Shown: positions 45,592-57,001 of the stretch, piece after piece
Layout of the letters: every line of letters starts with the position of its first letter
Position numbering within the stretch: position 1 is the first letter of the stretch
Assembly: GCA_009845425.1 (NCBI GenBank)
Contig: VXZQ01000003.1
Span: 1-64,000 of the forward strand
Direction: 5' to 3'
Source of the DNA: Holophagales bacterium
Lineage (GTDB): Bacteria > Acidobacteriota > Thermoanaerobaculia > Multivoradales > Multivoraceae
Length of the DNA stretch: 64,000 nt
Notes under the pieces: model-generated
Databases searched by the model: none
Told to the model about the DNA's origin: nothing
What the model saw: the letters and a program-made list of their open reading frames with translations, nothing else
Position numbers and translations under genes: made by a program

Positions 45592-48201
45592 ATGAACCAA
45601 GCTGGCGCTTCAGACCCGGATCCACCGCTCTGGGCGCGTGCAACAGCTCGGGCAGCCGATCTCGGTCGCGCGGTCCGTCCCCGGCGACCAACGCGGGATG
45701 CCCCCAACGCCGCGCGCCTTGAAGCACTCCACGTGACGGCCCTTTGCGGCATTGCCGTCGCCCAACCGATCTTCGATGTCGTGGGGCGCAGCCCGGAGTT
45801 CTTCGTCGCCCATGACGCCAGCCCGACCGATCTGCTGGCGCTCGTGGCGTTTCTCTGCTTCGCCATTCCGTCAGGCTGCGTGCTCCTCATTCATCTGGCT
45901 GGCCTTTCCTGTGGCTGGCGCTGGCGCCGGCGCGTCGCCGGCACGTTGATCGGTGTGCTCGCCGGAGCGGTAGCCCTCGCGGCGTTCAGGCCCCTCGGCG
46001 AAGGTTCCTACGGCATGTCCGCCGCCCTGGTCGTCATCACGGCCTCCGCCTCGGCCGGCGCCTATCTTCGATTCCCGCCGGTCCGCTTGTTCGTCTCCTT
46101 TCTTGCCCCGGCAATCCTGGCCGTACCGGCGGCCTTTCTGCTGAGCCCCGGCGTCGGCCGCGTCCTGGCGCCCACCGACGACGTCGGCGCGCTCGACGGT
46201 GTGTCGTTCCGCTCCACGCCGCCCGTGGTGGTTGTCGTCTTCGATCAGTTCCAGCTCGCGGCGTTGCTCGATTCCGACGGCAACATCGACCGTGCGGTCT
46301 TTCCGAACTTCGCTGCGCTGGCCGACGACGCCACCTGGTTCCGCAACGCCACCGCCGTTGCCAACATGACGATTCATGCCTTGCCGGCGGTCGTTACCGG
46401 AAGCTACCCGTCTCGCGGTCGCCTGCCGGTGGCCGCAGACCATACGGCGAATCTGTTCACGTTGCTGGGGAGCCGGTATCGCCTGCACGTCGAGGAGCCG
46501 TTGACCGGTCTGTGTCCGGAATCGCTGTGTCCCGCCGAACGCCCGGGATTCGGCGCCCGGCTCTCCGGAGTACTGCGAGACCTGGCAGTCGTGTATCCGA
46601 GGGTGCTGCTGCCGGAGGGACTGGTCGCGTCCCTCCCGCCAGTAAACCAGACGTGGAAGGACTTCGCTGCAAACGCGGCCAACGAGACGGTGCAGAACCG
46701 ATGGCGGTCTGCGCGGGCCGAGGACCGCCGGGAGCCAGCCGACCGTTTCATCGAGTCGATCACCGCAGCCGGACCGACGCTGCACTTTCTCCATGTGCTT
46801 CTACCGCACGAACCCTGGGTCTACCTGCCGACGGGGCAGCGATTCACGTTTCAGGGACGCACCATCGGCCTGCGGGATGGAAAGTGGGTCGACGACGACT
46901 GGGCCGCCGCGCTCAACTACCAGCGCTACCTGCTCCAGGTGGGCTACTCCGACACGCTGCTTGGCAGACTGGTGGCGCGCCTGCGCAAGGTCGGCATCTA
47001 TGACGAGGCGTTGATCGTCGTCACCGCCGACCACGGCGCCAGCCTGCGGCCCGGCATGTCGTTTCGACGTCCGAATCGGTCTTCGTTCGCGGAGATCGCA
47101 GCCGTGCCACTCTTTCTGAAGCGGCCCGGGCAGCGCCGGGGAGCGGTGAGCGATGCCAACGTGGAGGTTGTCGACATCGTCCCGACGGTCGCCGCCGAGC
47201 TCGGCGCGGCGCTGCCGTGGAACGCCGACGGCAGGAACGCGCTGGATGCCGCTCTGGCGCCGCGTCCGACCAAGGTGATGTTCTTCAACAGGGCAAACGA
47301 ACGCATGGAGGCCCCGGGCGACCTTCGTCGGGCCGTGATCGAGGGCGCCGCGCGGAAGTTCAGTTGGTTCCGAACAGGCAATCCCCTGGACGTTCCAACC
47401 CCCGAAGACCGCTACGGAACGCTGATCGGCCGTGCGGTCGATCAGCTGCGCACCGTGCAGCCGGCGCCTGTCGAAGTGCTCGTCGACGCTCTGCCGCTGA
47501 TGCAGGAGGTTGATCCGGATGGCGATTTCGTCCCTGCCCACATCACAGGCGCCGTGGTCAGCGAGGGAGACGGTCCGCCGGCGCCGATGCTGGCGATCGC
47601 ACTGAACGGCACCGTAGCGGCGGTGACGCGTCCGTACTCCTTCCCGGTGATGGGCCGGCGTGCTGCCTGGGAAGCAATCGTTGATCCGCGCTGGTTCGTA
47701 CAAGGCGCCAACTCCCTGGAAGTATTCGACGTTCGCGAGCGCGGCAGGGACGGCACGGTGGCGCTTGCCGCGGTCCACCGCAACGCGGCACAGACTCGCT
47801 GGCCGAATCTCGTTCGCGAGGAGCAGATTCAGGCCCTTGGCGGCCAGGCTTCCGGTTTCCACGGTACGGAGTGGGCGGGAGACCGTCCCCTCCGCTGGAC
47901 ACGTGGCGATGCGCGGCTGCGGGTCCCGCTCGATCCGCAGTCGCCGCCAACGGAACTGGCGGTGGAAGTCGTGATGACCGGCGGCGCCAAGCGGTTCCGG
48001 ATCGCCGCCGATGGCTGTCTGCTCTTTGACGAGACCATCCGGGACCGCTGGAAGGCGACGTTCGATCTCGGCAGTTGCGTGCTCCAGCCACCCGAAGTGG
48101 AGATCGCGCTGCTCAGCGATACGCACCTTCCCGCGTCGCGCGACAGCCGCAGCCTGGGCGTCGCGGTCGGCCGGGTCGAGTTGCGCGCCGCGGTTCCCTA
48201 A
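45592..48201 (+). CDS. Membrane-anchored sulfatase/alkaline-phosphatase-superfamily protein
   Basis: The 869-residue protein has an N-terminal basic region and about four transmembrane helices (roughly 45-180). An alkaline-phosphatase-fold domain fills about 200-560, with VVVVVFDQFQ (first metal aspartate) and NMTIHALPAVVTG (probable nucleophile Thr region). LLPHEPWVY and VVTADHGAS (metal Asp-His) complete the site. A C-terminal beta-rich region follows. The overall layout resembles LtaS/phosphoethanolamine-transferase-like membrane enzymes, but the classical Cys/Ser sulfatase signature is absent and the substrate is unknown. An upstream in-frame ATG at 45562 would add 10 residues. It lies just after the PBP gene on the same strand. 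Confidence 0.85.
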   Translation: MNQAGASDPDPPLWARATARAADLGRAVRPRRPTRDAPNAARLEALHVTALCGIAVAQPIFDVVGRSPEFFVAHDASPTDLLALVAFLCFAIPSGCVLLIHLAGLSCGWRWRRRVAGTLIGVLAGAVALAAFRPLGEGSYGMSAALVVITASASAGAYLRFPPVRLFVSFLAPAILAVPAAFLLSPGVGRVLAPTDDVGALDGVSFRSTPPVVVVVFDQFQLAALLDSDGNIDRAVFPNFAALADDATWFRNATAVANMTIHALPAVVTGSYPSRGRLPVAADHTANLFTLLGSRYRLHVEEPLTGLCPESLCPAERPGFGARLSGVLRDLAVVYPRVLLPEGLVASLPPVNQTWKDFAANAANETVQNRWRSARAEDRREPADRFIESITAAGPTLHFLHVLLPHEPWVYLPTGQRFTFQGRTIGLRDGKWVDDDWAAALNYQRYLLQVGYSDTLLGRLVARLRKVGIYDEALIVVTADHGASLRPGMSFRRPNRSSFAEIAAVPLFLKRPGQRRGAVSDANVEVVDIVPTVAAELGAALPWNADGRNALDAALAPRPTKVMFFNRANERMEAPGDLRRAVIEGAARKFSWFRTGNPLDVPTPEDRYGTLIGRAVDQLRTVQPAPVEVLVDALPLMQEVDPDGDFVPAHITGAVVSEGDGPPAPMLAIALNGTVAAVTRPYSFPVMGRRAAWEAIVDPRWFVQGANSLEVFDVRERGRDGTVALAAVHRNAAQTRWPNLVREEQIQALGGQASGFHGTEWAGDRPLRWTRGDARLRVPLDPQSPPTELAVEVVMTGGAKRFRIAADGCLLFDETIRDRWKATFDLGSCVLQPPEVEIALLSDTHLPASRDSRSLGVAVGRVELRAAVP

Positions 48202-48209
48202 GGCTGCGT

Positions 48210-49436
48210 CTACGGCCGGATGCCGATCAGGGCGTAGTCGCGGTAGCCGAAGAGGAAATCGTCGAGTTCGTCCCGGAGACGATTCAGCCGATCGGCCAGC
48301 TCCCGGTTCTGTCCGTCCAACCCGTCGAGCGGGATCTCCGGCAGGCGCTCCTCCTCCGGATAGGGCCGCAGGTCGAGCCGCTCGATGCCGGTGAAGCCCG
48401 CCTGTTCGTAGCAGGCCGAGAGCGCCTCCGGATGCACGGGTCTCGTATGGGTCGGATCGAGCCAGAAACTGCGGGCCGTCACCGCGACGGAGAGCGGATT
48501 CGGCGTCTCCAGCACGAGAACCCCTCCCGGCCGGAGAGCGGCGAAGGCGAGCCGCACCAGGCGCTCGATGTCTTCCGGAACCAGATGCTCGATGACGTGG
48601 AAGGAGACCACGCCGCCCAGGGATGCCGGCTCGGTCTGAGCCAGTGCGGACAGCGCGTCTTTTTGCTCGACCCCGAGACCCTGCTCCAGGCAGTGGCGCA
48701 CCATCGCCGAGGAGGGGTCGACGCCGCAACACTCCACGCCCTCGGCCTCCAGCAGCGCCAGGGCTTCACCCCGGCCGCAGCCCAGGTCCAGGACCGGTGC
48801 GGCCTGACGGAGGCGCGGCAGGTAAACGCGAATGCGGTCCCGGATGTCTTCTTCAGCGCCACGGAACCGGTGCTCGAAGTCGATGTAGGAGACGTCGGTG
48901 TCGGCCTCCCGGAGTTCCTTATCCGCTTCGGGTCCCCGGGCCACGGCCGTCCTCAGCAGCCCTGCCAGTTCATCGGTTTCCCGCCGGTAGCGGTCCAGCT
49001 TACGGTCGACGCGGCCGAACAGGGCGTCGTCGTGGCGCATGACCTCGTCGAGCCCCTGGCGCAGGAAGTTCTCCAGGTGCCGCGTCCGGTGGTCGAGATC
49101 GCCGATGCGCTGCTCGAACAGTCGTTCCACCCGTTCCTGATGATCCTTCCACTGCTGGAGGTGCTGCTCAAAGACATCGAGCAGGATCAGGTTGAAGACC
49201 CGTTGCCGTTCCCAGAGGTCGTTCTGAGGCAACGAGACGAAGGGGCGCAACAGCCGCTTGAAAGCAACGAGCAAGCGGCCGGCAAGACCGCGATCGCTGC
49301 GGATCGGAAACGGGATGTCCCGCTCCCAGAGATGGCGCCAGTCGCCGAGATGACGCGTCGGCTGGTCACCCAGGAAGTCGTCGACTTCGGGTGGGGCCCC
49401 GGCGCCGGAGCTATCGCTATCGGCTCTAGGTTTCAG
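48210..49436 (-). CDS. SAM-dependent methyltransferase with coiled-coil region, probable CTG start
   Basis: From a CTG at 49434-49436 the product has 408 residues. The N-terminal segment includes WERDIPFPIRSDRG and KRLLRPFVSLP, followed by a helical/coiled-coil stretch (about 80-170). A class I methyltransferase domain has VLDLGCGRGEALALLEAEG, VSFHVIEHL and LRPGGVLVLETPNP. Proteins of this layout often lie in surface-polysaccharide loci, so a glycan substrate is possible but unproven. No ATG, GTG or TTG lies in frame between an in-frame stop inside rplI and TTG at 49272-49274, which would remove protein-like sequence. The CTG has GAGG six bases upstream. It overlaps the rplI end by 11 bases. 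Confidence 0.85.
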   Translation of the reverse strand: MKPRADSDSSGAGAPPEVDDFLGDQPTRHLGDWRHLWERDIPFPIRSDRGLAGRLLVAFKRLLRPFVSLPQNDLWERQRVFNLILLDVFEQHLQQWKDHQERVERLFEQRIGDLDHRTRHLENFLRQGLDEVMRHDDALFGRVDRKLDRYRRETDELAGLLRTAVARGPEADKELREADTDVSYIDFEHRFRGAEEDIRDRIRVYLPRLRQAAPVLDLGCGRGEALALLEAEGVECCGVDPSSAMVRHCLEQGLGVEQKDALSALAQTEPASLGGVVSFHVIEHLVPEDIERLVRLAFAALRPGGVLVLETPNPLSVAVTARSFWLDPTHTRPVHPEALSACYEQAGFTGIERLDLRPYPEEERLPEIPLDGLDGQNRELADRLNRLRDELDDFLFGYRDYALIGIRP

Positions 49437-49872
49437 GCACTACCTCGATGGCGACTTCGGCGATGACTTCCGTGTGGAGGTCGACCCGCACGACGTGCTC
49501 GCCCACGGTCTTGATGCCGCCGGTGAGATCGATCATGCGGCGGTCCACTTGCACCCCGGCAGCATCGAGCGCCTCGGTGACCTCCGTGGGGGTCACCGAG
49601 CCGTACAGGGTCCCGGTCTCGCTGGCCCGCTTGGCGATCGTCAGCTTGACCGCCGCGAGTTCAGCCGCGACCTCGGCGGCGGCCGAGCGCTCCGCCTCGT
49701 GGCGAGCGTCGAACTTCTTCCGTTGCGACTCGAACCAGAGCCGGTTCGACTCGGTGGAGGGGGCCGCCAGCTCCCTCGGATAGAGGTAGTTGCGGGCATA
49801 CCCGGGCTTCACGTCGACCACCTGGCCGCGCGTGCCCAGCCCTCTCATGTCCTGTAGCAGGATGACTTCCAT
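49426..49872 (-). CDS. rplI: 50S ribosomal protein L9
   Basis: The 148-residue protein begins MEVILLQDMRGLGTRGQVVDVKPGYARNYL (in parts), the L9 N-terminal RNA-binding signature. A long connecting helix and the C-terminal domain (TLYGSVTPTEVTEALDAAGVQV) follow. It ends the rpsF-rpsR-rplI cluster; the methyltransferase gene overlaps its last codons. Confidence 0.97.
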   Translation of the reverse strand: MEVILLQDMRGLGTRGQVVDVKPGYARNYLYPRELAAPSTESNRLWFESQRKKFDARHEAERSAAAEVAAELAAVKLTIAKRASETGTLYGSVTPTEVTEALDAAGVQVDRRMIDLTGGIKTVGEHVVRVDLHTEVIAEVAIEVVPET

Positions 49873-49914
49873 TGCCTCGTTCCCTCGTCGCCTCGGTCGC
49901 CGCCGACGCGGCGG

Positions 49915-50145
49915 TCAGTCCGTCGTGTAGGGGATCAGGGCCAGAAAACGGGCCCGTCGCAACGCGCGGGCAAGCATCCGCTGGTGGCGCGCGGAGTTGC
50001 CCGAGATCCGGCGCGGCAGGATCTTGGCCCTTTCCGGCACGAAGGAGCGCAGCGTGGCGACATCCTTGTAGTCAATGTACTCGATCCCGTCGGCGGTGAA
50101 CTTGCACACCTTGCGGCGCCGGAAGAACGTTCTGCGTTTCGCCAT
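49915..50145 (-). CDS. rpsR: 30S ribosomal protein S18
   Basis: The 76-residue protein starts [20 protein letters not shown] and contains [10 protein letters not shown]-type and [25 protein letters not shown] segments typical of S18, with the usual length. The GGAGGTGG Shine-Dalgarno lies in the last codons of the preceding mini-ORF, whose stop is two bases away. S18 pairs with S6 in the 30S platform, and the two genes are almost always neighbours. Confidence 0.97.
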   Translation of the reverse strand: MAKRRTFFRRRKVCKFTADGIEYIDYKDVATLRSFVPERAKILPRRISGNSARHQRMLARALRRARFLALIPYTTD

Positions 50146-50147
50146 TT

Positions 50148-50228
50148 CTAGTGCCCACCTCCAACTGCGGCGCGACGATCATCCCCGTCGCCGGGGCGCC
50201 GGCCGCGTCGCTGTCTGCGTTTCGCCAT
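50148..50228 (-). CDS. 26-codon arginine-rich mini-ORF between rpsF and rpsR
   Basis: ATG at 50226-50228 to TAG at 50148-50150 encodes [20 protein letters not shown] plus six residues. It lies two bases after the rpsF stop and two before the rpsR start. It has its own GGAGG Shine-Dalgarno nine bases upstream, inside the rpsF end. Its first 15 bases are identical to those of rpsR, so it may derive from a tandem duplication of the S18 start region. It could encode a real small basic protein, act as a leader that couples translation, or be a duplication relic. I know of no such protein. Confidence 0.45.
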   Translation of the reverse strand: MAKRRQRRGRRPGDGDDRRAAVGGGH

Positions 50229-50230
50229 CT

Positions 50231-50617
50231 CTAGACGCCTCCAGCCGCCTGGCTCGGGGCGGTGGCCATGGTCGTCTGCTGGACCGGCTCCTTGCCCTTG
50301 CTGGCGGCGCGCTTCAGGTCCAGGTCGGTCCGCACCACCAGGTGACGCAGGATCTTCTCGTTCTGGAGCATCCGCTGTCCGATCTCGGCGAGGCCGTTGT
50401 CCCCTCCCTCGCACTCCAGGTAGTAGATGTGGTAGCGACCTTCGGTGAACTTCCTGATCGGGTAGGCCAGGCGCCGCTTGCCCCAGGATTCCTCCTGGGT
50501 GATCTGCAGCTTGCCGTCGGCGACCAGCAACTTGCCGAAGGTATCGCTCAACTCCACGGCTTCTTCATCCGAGAGGCGCGGATCGGCGATGAAGACGAGT
50601 TCGTATGTCCGTGTCAA
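50231..50617 (-). CDS. rpsF: 30S ribosomal protein S6
   Basis: The 128-residue protein begins [19 protein letters not shown] and has the S6 core [21 protein letters not shown], plus a Gln/Ala-rich tail. The start is TTG at 50615-50617 with AGAGG eight bases upstream. A three-codon ATG ORF (ATG AAC GAT TGA) begins just before it and stops across it. It is the first ribosomal gene of rpsF-rpsR-rplI; ssb, often located here in other bacteria, is instead at 60.1 kb. Confidence 0.96.
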   Translation of the reverse strand: MTRTYELVFIADPRLSDEEAVELSDTFGKLLVADGKLQITQEESWGKRRLAYPIRKFTEGRYHIYYLECEGGDNGLAEIGQRMLQNEKILRHLVVRTDLDLKRAASKGKEPVQQTTMATAPSQAAGGV

Positions 50618-50771
50618 TCGTTCATCCTCTTGATGTGGGCGCCGGATCGCCCGACGACGGGCGTTCCGGCCGCGACGCTGGCGGCGCGGTCCCGCGCCGC
50701 CAGGGTGCGCCGGTCTGCGGACCGGTACGAGTCGGCGGCGGAATCTATCACGGTCGGTCGCCGGCCCTCCG
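50618..50771 (-). promoter_or_regulatory. Structured leader of the rpsF operon
   Basis: The 154 bases between hppA and rpsF hold three successive inverted repeats on the minus strand. They are CCGGTC-CGCA-GACCGG (50710-50725), CTGGCGGCGC-6-GCGCCGCCAG (50678-50703) and GCCCG-TCGT-CGGGC (50649-50662). An extended -10-like TGATAGATT lies upstream of them. They may be an hppA terminator, an autoregulatory S6-S18 binding leader, or both. No T-run follows the strongest hairpin. Confidence 0.45.
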
Positions 50772-52844
<2,073 letters not shown>

Positions 52845-52857
52845 TATCCGTTTCCTC

Positions 52858-53448
52858 TCATCCGTTGTACTCGTTCATCGTGATGTCGACGCCGTGGTCG
52901 ACCCAACTCAGGACGCAGTCGGCGGCCAGGCGCACCATGCGCTCCGCCGTTTCGATCTCGTCCGCGGCAAAGGGCGCGAGAACGAAGTCCGGCAGATCTT
53001 CCCCCCGGCCGGCCGCGGCCGCGGCCGCTTCGTCCGGCGCGATGCCCAGCCGCAACCGCGGCACCGCCGTGGTGCGCAGGTTCTCGATAACCGACTCCAT
53101 GCCGCGATGCCCGCCGGGACTCCCCTTGCCACGAAGCCGGAGCCGCCCCAGGGGCAGATGGACTTCGTCGTAGACGACCAGGATGTTCGCGGGAGCATAG
53201 CCATTCCGTTCGGAAAGACAGCGCGCGCTGTAGCCGCTGCGGTTCATGTAGGTCTGCGGAGTCGCCAGGTCGATTCGGTCATTCGAGGCCCAGAGCGCTC
53301 CGCACACGTCCTCGCCAGGTCTGACGCCCAGACGCCGGGCCAGTTCGTCAACGACCCGGAAGCCGAGGTTGTGACGCGTTTCGGCGTAGCGCCCGCCCGG
53401 GTTTCCCAGACCGAGAACCAGACGCGCTTCCTCCTTAGGCCTCTCCAT
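52858..53448 (-). CDS. pth: Peptidyl-tRNA hydrolase
   Basis: The enzyme recycles tRNA from dropped-off peptidyl-tRNA. The 196 residues show [21 protein letters not shown] with the catalytic His, TYMNRSG, and [32 protein letters not shown] (in parts). An alanine-rich insertion ([10 protein letters not shown]) precedes the C-terminal part. It overlaps rplY by 14 bases, the usual rplY-pth order. Confidence 0.96.
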   Translation of the reverse strand: MERPKEEARLVLGLGNPGGRYAETRHNLGFRVVDELARRLGVRPGEDVCGALWASNDRIDLATPQTYMNRSGYSARCLSERNGYAPANILVVYDEVHLPLGRLRLRGKGSPGGHRGMESVIENLRTTAVPRLRLGIAPDEAAAAAAGRGEDLPDFVLAPFAADEIETAERMVRLAADCVLSWVDHGVDITMNEYNG

Positions 53449-54103
53449 CCACCGACTCGTCTTCCTCGCCGACCCGCTCCGGCTCGTCGGCGACGGCCTC
53501 GAGCAGTTCGCCCTCCTCCGGCTCCTCCTCCTCCTCTTCGACCACGCGCGCGGCGGCGACCGACACGATCACCTTGCTCTCTTCGTCGTTGAGCGTCACG
53601 GCGTCCGGAAGGACCAGCTGCCCGGCCTCTACATGCTGACCGATGTGCAGGGCCGAGACATCGAGCTCGATGGAGACCGGAATGTCGCCGGGCAAACAGA
53701 TGACACTCACCTCCCTGGTAATGAACTCGAGCAGGCCGCCCTCGTTTCGTACGCCCTCGGGAGCTCCGACGACCTCGATCGGCACCGAGACCTGGACTTC
53801 CTGGTCCATCTTCACGCGCTGGAAATCGATGTGAACCAGCGCGCCCGTCAACGGGTTCCACTGCAGGTCGCGGATCATCGTGTGACGCGTCTGTTCTGTG
53901 TCCTCGAGTTGGAGCAGAAAGACGGCATTCTCGCCGCCCTCCCGGATAAGGCTCAGCACCAGCTTGCCGTCGACGCGGATGGCGGCGGAATCGGCACTGC
54001 CGCCGTAGATCACGGCGGGAATCTCGCCGCCCGCCCGCAGGCGGCGGTTGGCGTTCTTGCCGGTCTGCTCGCGCAGCCGGACGGTTACGGTGGGTTCGCT
54101 CAC
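53435..54103 (-). CDS. rplY: 50S ribosomal protein L25/general stress protein Ctc
   Basis: The 222-residue two-domain (Ctc-type) L25 binds 5S rRNA through its N-terminal domain (VRLREQTGKNANRRLRAGGEIPAVIYGG). The C-terminal TL5 domain has VQVSVPIEVVGAPEGVRNEGGLLE and ISIELDVSALHIG-like sequence. A strongly acidic tail (VVEEEEEEPEEGELLE) ends it. It lies between prs and pth, as in many bacteria. Confidence 0.95.
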   Translation of the reverse strand: MSEPTVTVRLREQTGKNANRRLRAGGEIPAVIYGGSADSAAIRVDGKLVLSLIREGGENAVFLLQLEDTEQTRHTMIRDLQWNPLTGALVHIDFQRVKMDQEVQVSVPIEVVGAPEGVRNEGGLLEFITREVSVICLPGDIPVSIELDVSALHIGQHVEAGQLVLPDAVTLNDEESKVIVSVAAARVVEEEEEEPEEGELLEAVADEPERVGEEDESVDGEA

Positions 54104-54129
54104 TTCGAACTCCTCAGGTGACGGACGGC

Positions 54130-55071
<942 letters not shown>

Positions 55072-55212
55072 GGCGCGTTCGACGTTGTTGGGATGGAGGG
55101 TCACTTCAGCGGACGCAGACGCGCGCCGGGACCATCCGCGTGCACGGAGACTCTCGACACGGGCGACCTCGGGTTCAGTTCGAATGGAGGGGAATTGGCT
55201 GCTTCGCACCCG

Positions 55213-55287
55213 TGGTTGGGGCGGGAGGATTCGAACCCCCGAATGCGAGATCCAAAGTCTCGTGCCTTACCACTTGGCGACGCCCCA
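55213..55287 (-). tRNA. tRNA-Gln (TTG)
   Basis: Acceptor stem TGGGGCG/CGCCCCA, anticodon loop CTTTGGA (anticodon TTG), standard D and T arms, discriminator A and encoded CCA. It lies between ispE and prs on the same strand, an arrangement common in several phyla. Confidence 0.97.
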
Positions 55288-55303
55288 GACGGGACGGCAC
55301 ATT

Positions 55304-56209
55304 CTACAGAAAGTGCCAGGTACATGAAGAGCCGGCAACTCCCCGAGGCAGTATCCGCGTCCGGAACACGCGCGCGTCCATTCCCGCCAGGGAGGGTCGG
55401 ATGCCAGGTGGCTCGCCGATCGCGAACACCGCGCCACCGCTGCCCGAAACCTGCGGACCGCCGCCCGCCTGACCGGCGCTCCTGAGCGCCAGAAGGAGGC
55501 TGTTCACCTCAGGATGGAGTTCGCGTACGACCGGTTCCAGATCGTTGCCCAATACCCAGGCCGCGGCATCCCCACGGCGCGAGAGTGCAGGCAGCATGGC
55601 CGGCTTCCCACCAACTCCCCCGCTCCCTGGTTCCGTCGTACCGCTCCAGCCCCGGTAGACCTCGGCCGTCGACACCTCCACCGGCGGCACGACGACCAGC
55701 ATCGGCGCCACGGGAATGTCGTCCAGCGTCTCGACCTGATCGCCACGGCCGCTGGCTAAAGCCGTTCCCCCCACCAGGAAGAACGGAACATCCGAACCCA
55801 CCGCCGCTCCGGCCGCCTGCAGCTGTTGGGCGTCGAGAGTGCGTCCCCAGAGCAACTGAAGGCCGAGCAGAGCCGCCGCGGCATCGCTGCTGCCCCCGCC
55901 CAGCCCGCTGCCCGCGGGAATCCGCTTCTCGAGTCGGAACCGGACGCCGCGGGCGGGTTCGCCGAGGGCCGCGAAGAAGGCGCGCGCAGCCTTCAGCACG
56001 AGGTTCGAGTCGTCGGCCGGCGCGCCGCCGCCCGGAACCTCGATCCGCAGGGGATTCGCCGGGTTGACCCGCTGAATCGTCAGGCGGTCGCAGAGGTCTA
56101 TCGTCTGCAGGACGGTCGATACTTCGTGGAAGCCGTCAGGACGCAGGCCGTGAACGCGGAGACTCAGGTTCACCTTGGCCGGGCAGGACAGGCTGAGCTC
56201 CGCGGGCAT
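55304..56209 (-). CDS. ispE: 4-diphosphocytidyl-2-C-methyl-D-erythritol kinase
   Basis: The GHMP kinase phosphorylates CDP-methylerythritol in the MEP isoprenoid pathway. The 301-residue protein begins with LSCPAKVNLSLRVHGLRPDGFHE, has the ATP loop IPAGSGLGGGSSDAAAALLGL and AVGSDVPFFLVGGTALASGRG, and ends with a VSGSGGAVFAI motif. The ATG at 56207-56209 overlaps the preceding lipoprotein stop as TGATG. Confidence 0.96.
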   Translation of the reverse strand: MPAELSLSCPAKVNLSLRVHGLRPDGFHEVSTVLQTIDLCDRLTIQRVNPANPLRIEVPGGGAPADDSNLVLKAARAFFAALGEPARGVRFRLEKRIPAGSGLGGGSSDAAAALLGLQLLWGRTLDAQQLQAAGAAVGSDVPFFLVGGTALASGRGDQVETLDDIPVAPMLVVVPPVEVSTAEVYRGWSGTTEPGSGGVGGKPAMLPALSRRGDAAAWVLGNDLEPVVRELHPEVNSLLLALRSAGQAGGGPQVSGSGGAVFAIGEPPGIRPSLAGMDARVFRTRILPRGVAGSSCTWHFL

Positions 56210-56982
56210 CAGGCATCCGGGCCGCAGACGCCCGGCCGGTATCCGGAGGGCACCGCGGGGGCCGGAAGCGGCGCGGCGAGTTCCGTCGCGGGTTTCGGCT
56301 GGGTCCAGCGGAGCTCGAGGCCCCCGTCGGACTCCACCAGGCGCGCCATTCCATCCATGTCCACGCTCCAGGTAGCCCTGGCGCGCTCGCCGCTCCATAG
56401 CGTCCAACGAGTCGGGGTCCAGCGGTTCGGACCTGCAGTAGTCGTCTCGCTCGTCCAGCGCCGGCCGCGGCGGTCCTCGAAGTCGAGCTCGACGCCCCGG
56501 TCCGGTCTTCCGGAGGCGGCGGTCTCCTCCCGCACGCGCGCATCGGCAGGCGGCGCCGGCAATCGGCGCATCAACAGGGCGGCGACGGCGCGGCCTGGCA
56601 CCGGCCCCAGCGACAGGGCGGGAATCTCCAGGTCGCCCTCGTACCGGCAGAAGGTGCGCTCGCGCACCCACAGCACGAGGGCCGCTCCCTCCCTCACGTT
56701 GAGGTCCCACCATCGTCGCCCCAGGCGGTCGGAGGCCGAGACGTGGAAGCTGTCCGGGTCCTCGAAGCGCAGCACGAGACGGAGCGTGCCGCTCCCCTCA
56801 GGTCCCTCGTAGCGCATGCGGACGATGCGCTGCGTCCGCCATTCGGCCTCGGGAATCTCCCATGGCGCTGCTTCCTGTGCCGGGCCGCCGGCGCGAAACG
56901 CCGGTTCGCGGCCAGGCCCGGTGCTGGCGCAGCCGCTGAGCCATGCCAGGCTGAGCAGAAGCAGTGGAAACGACCGCCTCAT
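56209..56982 (-). CDS. LolB-like outer-membrane lipoprotein
   Basis: The 257-residue protein has a lipoprotein signal with lipobox L-S-G-C (about residue 18). An antiparallel beta-rich domain follows (RIVRMRYEGPEGSGTLRLVLRFEDP, then DRLGRRWWDLNVREGAALVLWV), resembling LolB-like folds. In E. coli lolB lies immediately before ispE and prs; the same order here supports a role in lipoprotein insertion, as inference. ATG at 56980-56982 is chosen; a GTG 39 bases upstream overlaps the TPR gene. Confidence 0.75.
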   Translation of the reverse strand: MRRSFPLLLLSLAWLSGCASTGPGREPAFRAGGPAQEAAPWEIPEAEWRTQRIVRMRYEGPEGSGTLRLVLRFEDPDSFHVSASDRLGRRWWDLNVREGAALVLWVRERTFCRYEGDLEIPALSLGPVPGRAVAALLMRRLPAPPADARVREETAASGRPDRGVELDFEDRRGRRWTSETTTAGPNRWTPTRWTLWSGERARATWSVDMDGMARLVESDGGLELRWTQPKPATELAAPLPAPAVPSGYRPGVCGPDA

Positions 56983-57001
56983 GACGATCGGCCGCGGCTG
57001 G

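Noticed and set aside
49274-49274. TTG at 49274 as the methyltransferase start
   Set aside because: Protein-like sequence continues 54 codons upstream and no Shine-Dalgarno precedes this TTG.
53510-53550. CTC-rich stretch as a simple-sequence repeat or promoter element
   Set aside because: It encodes the acidic glutamate run in the L25 tail.
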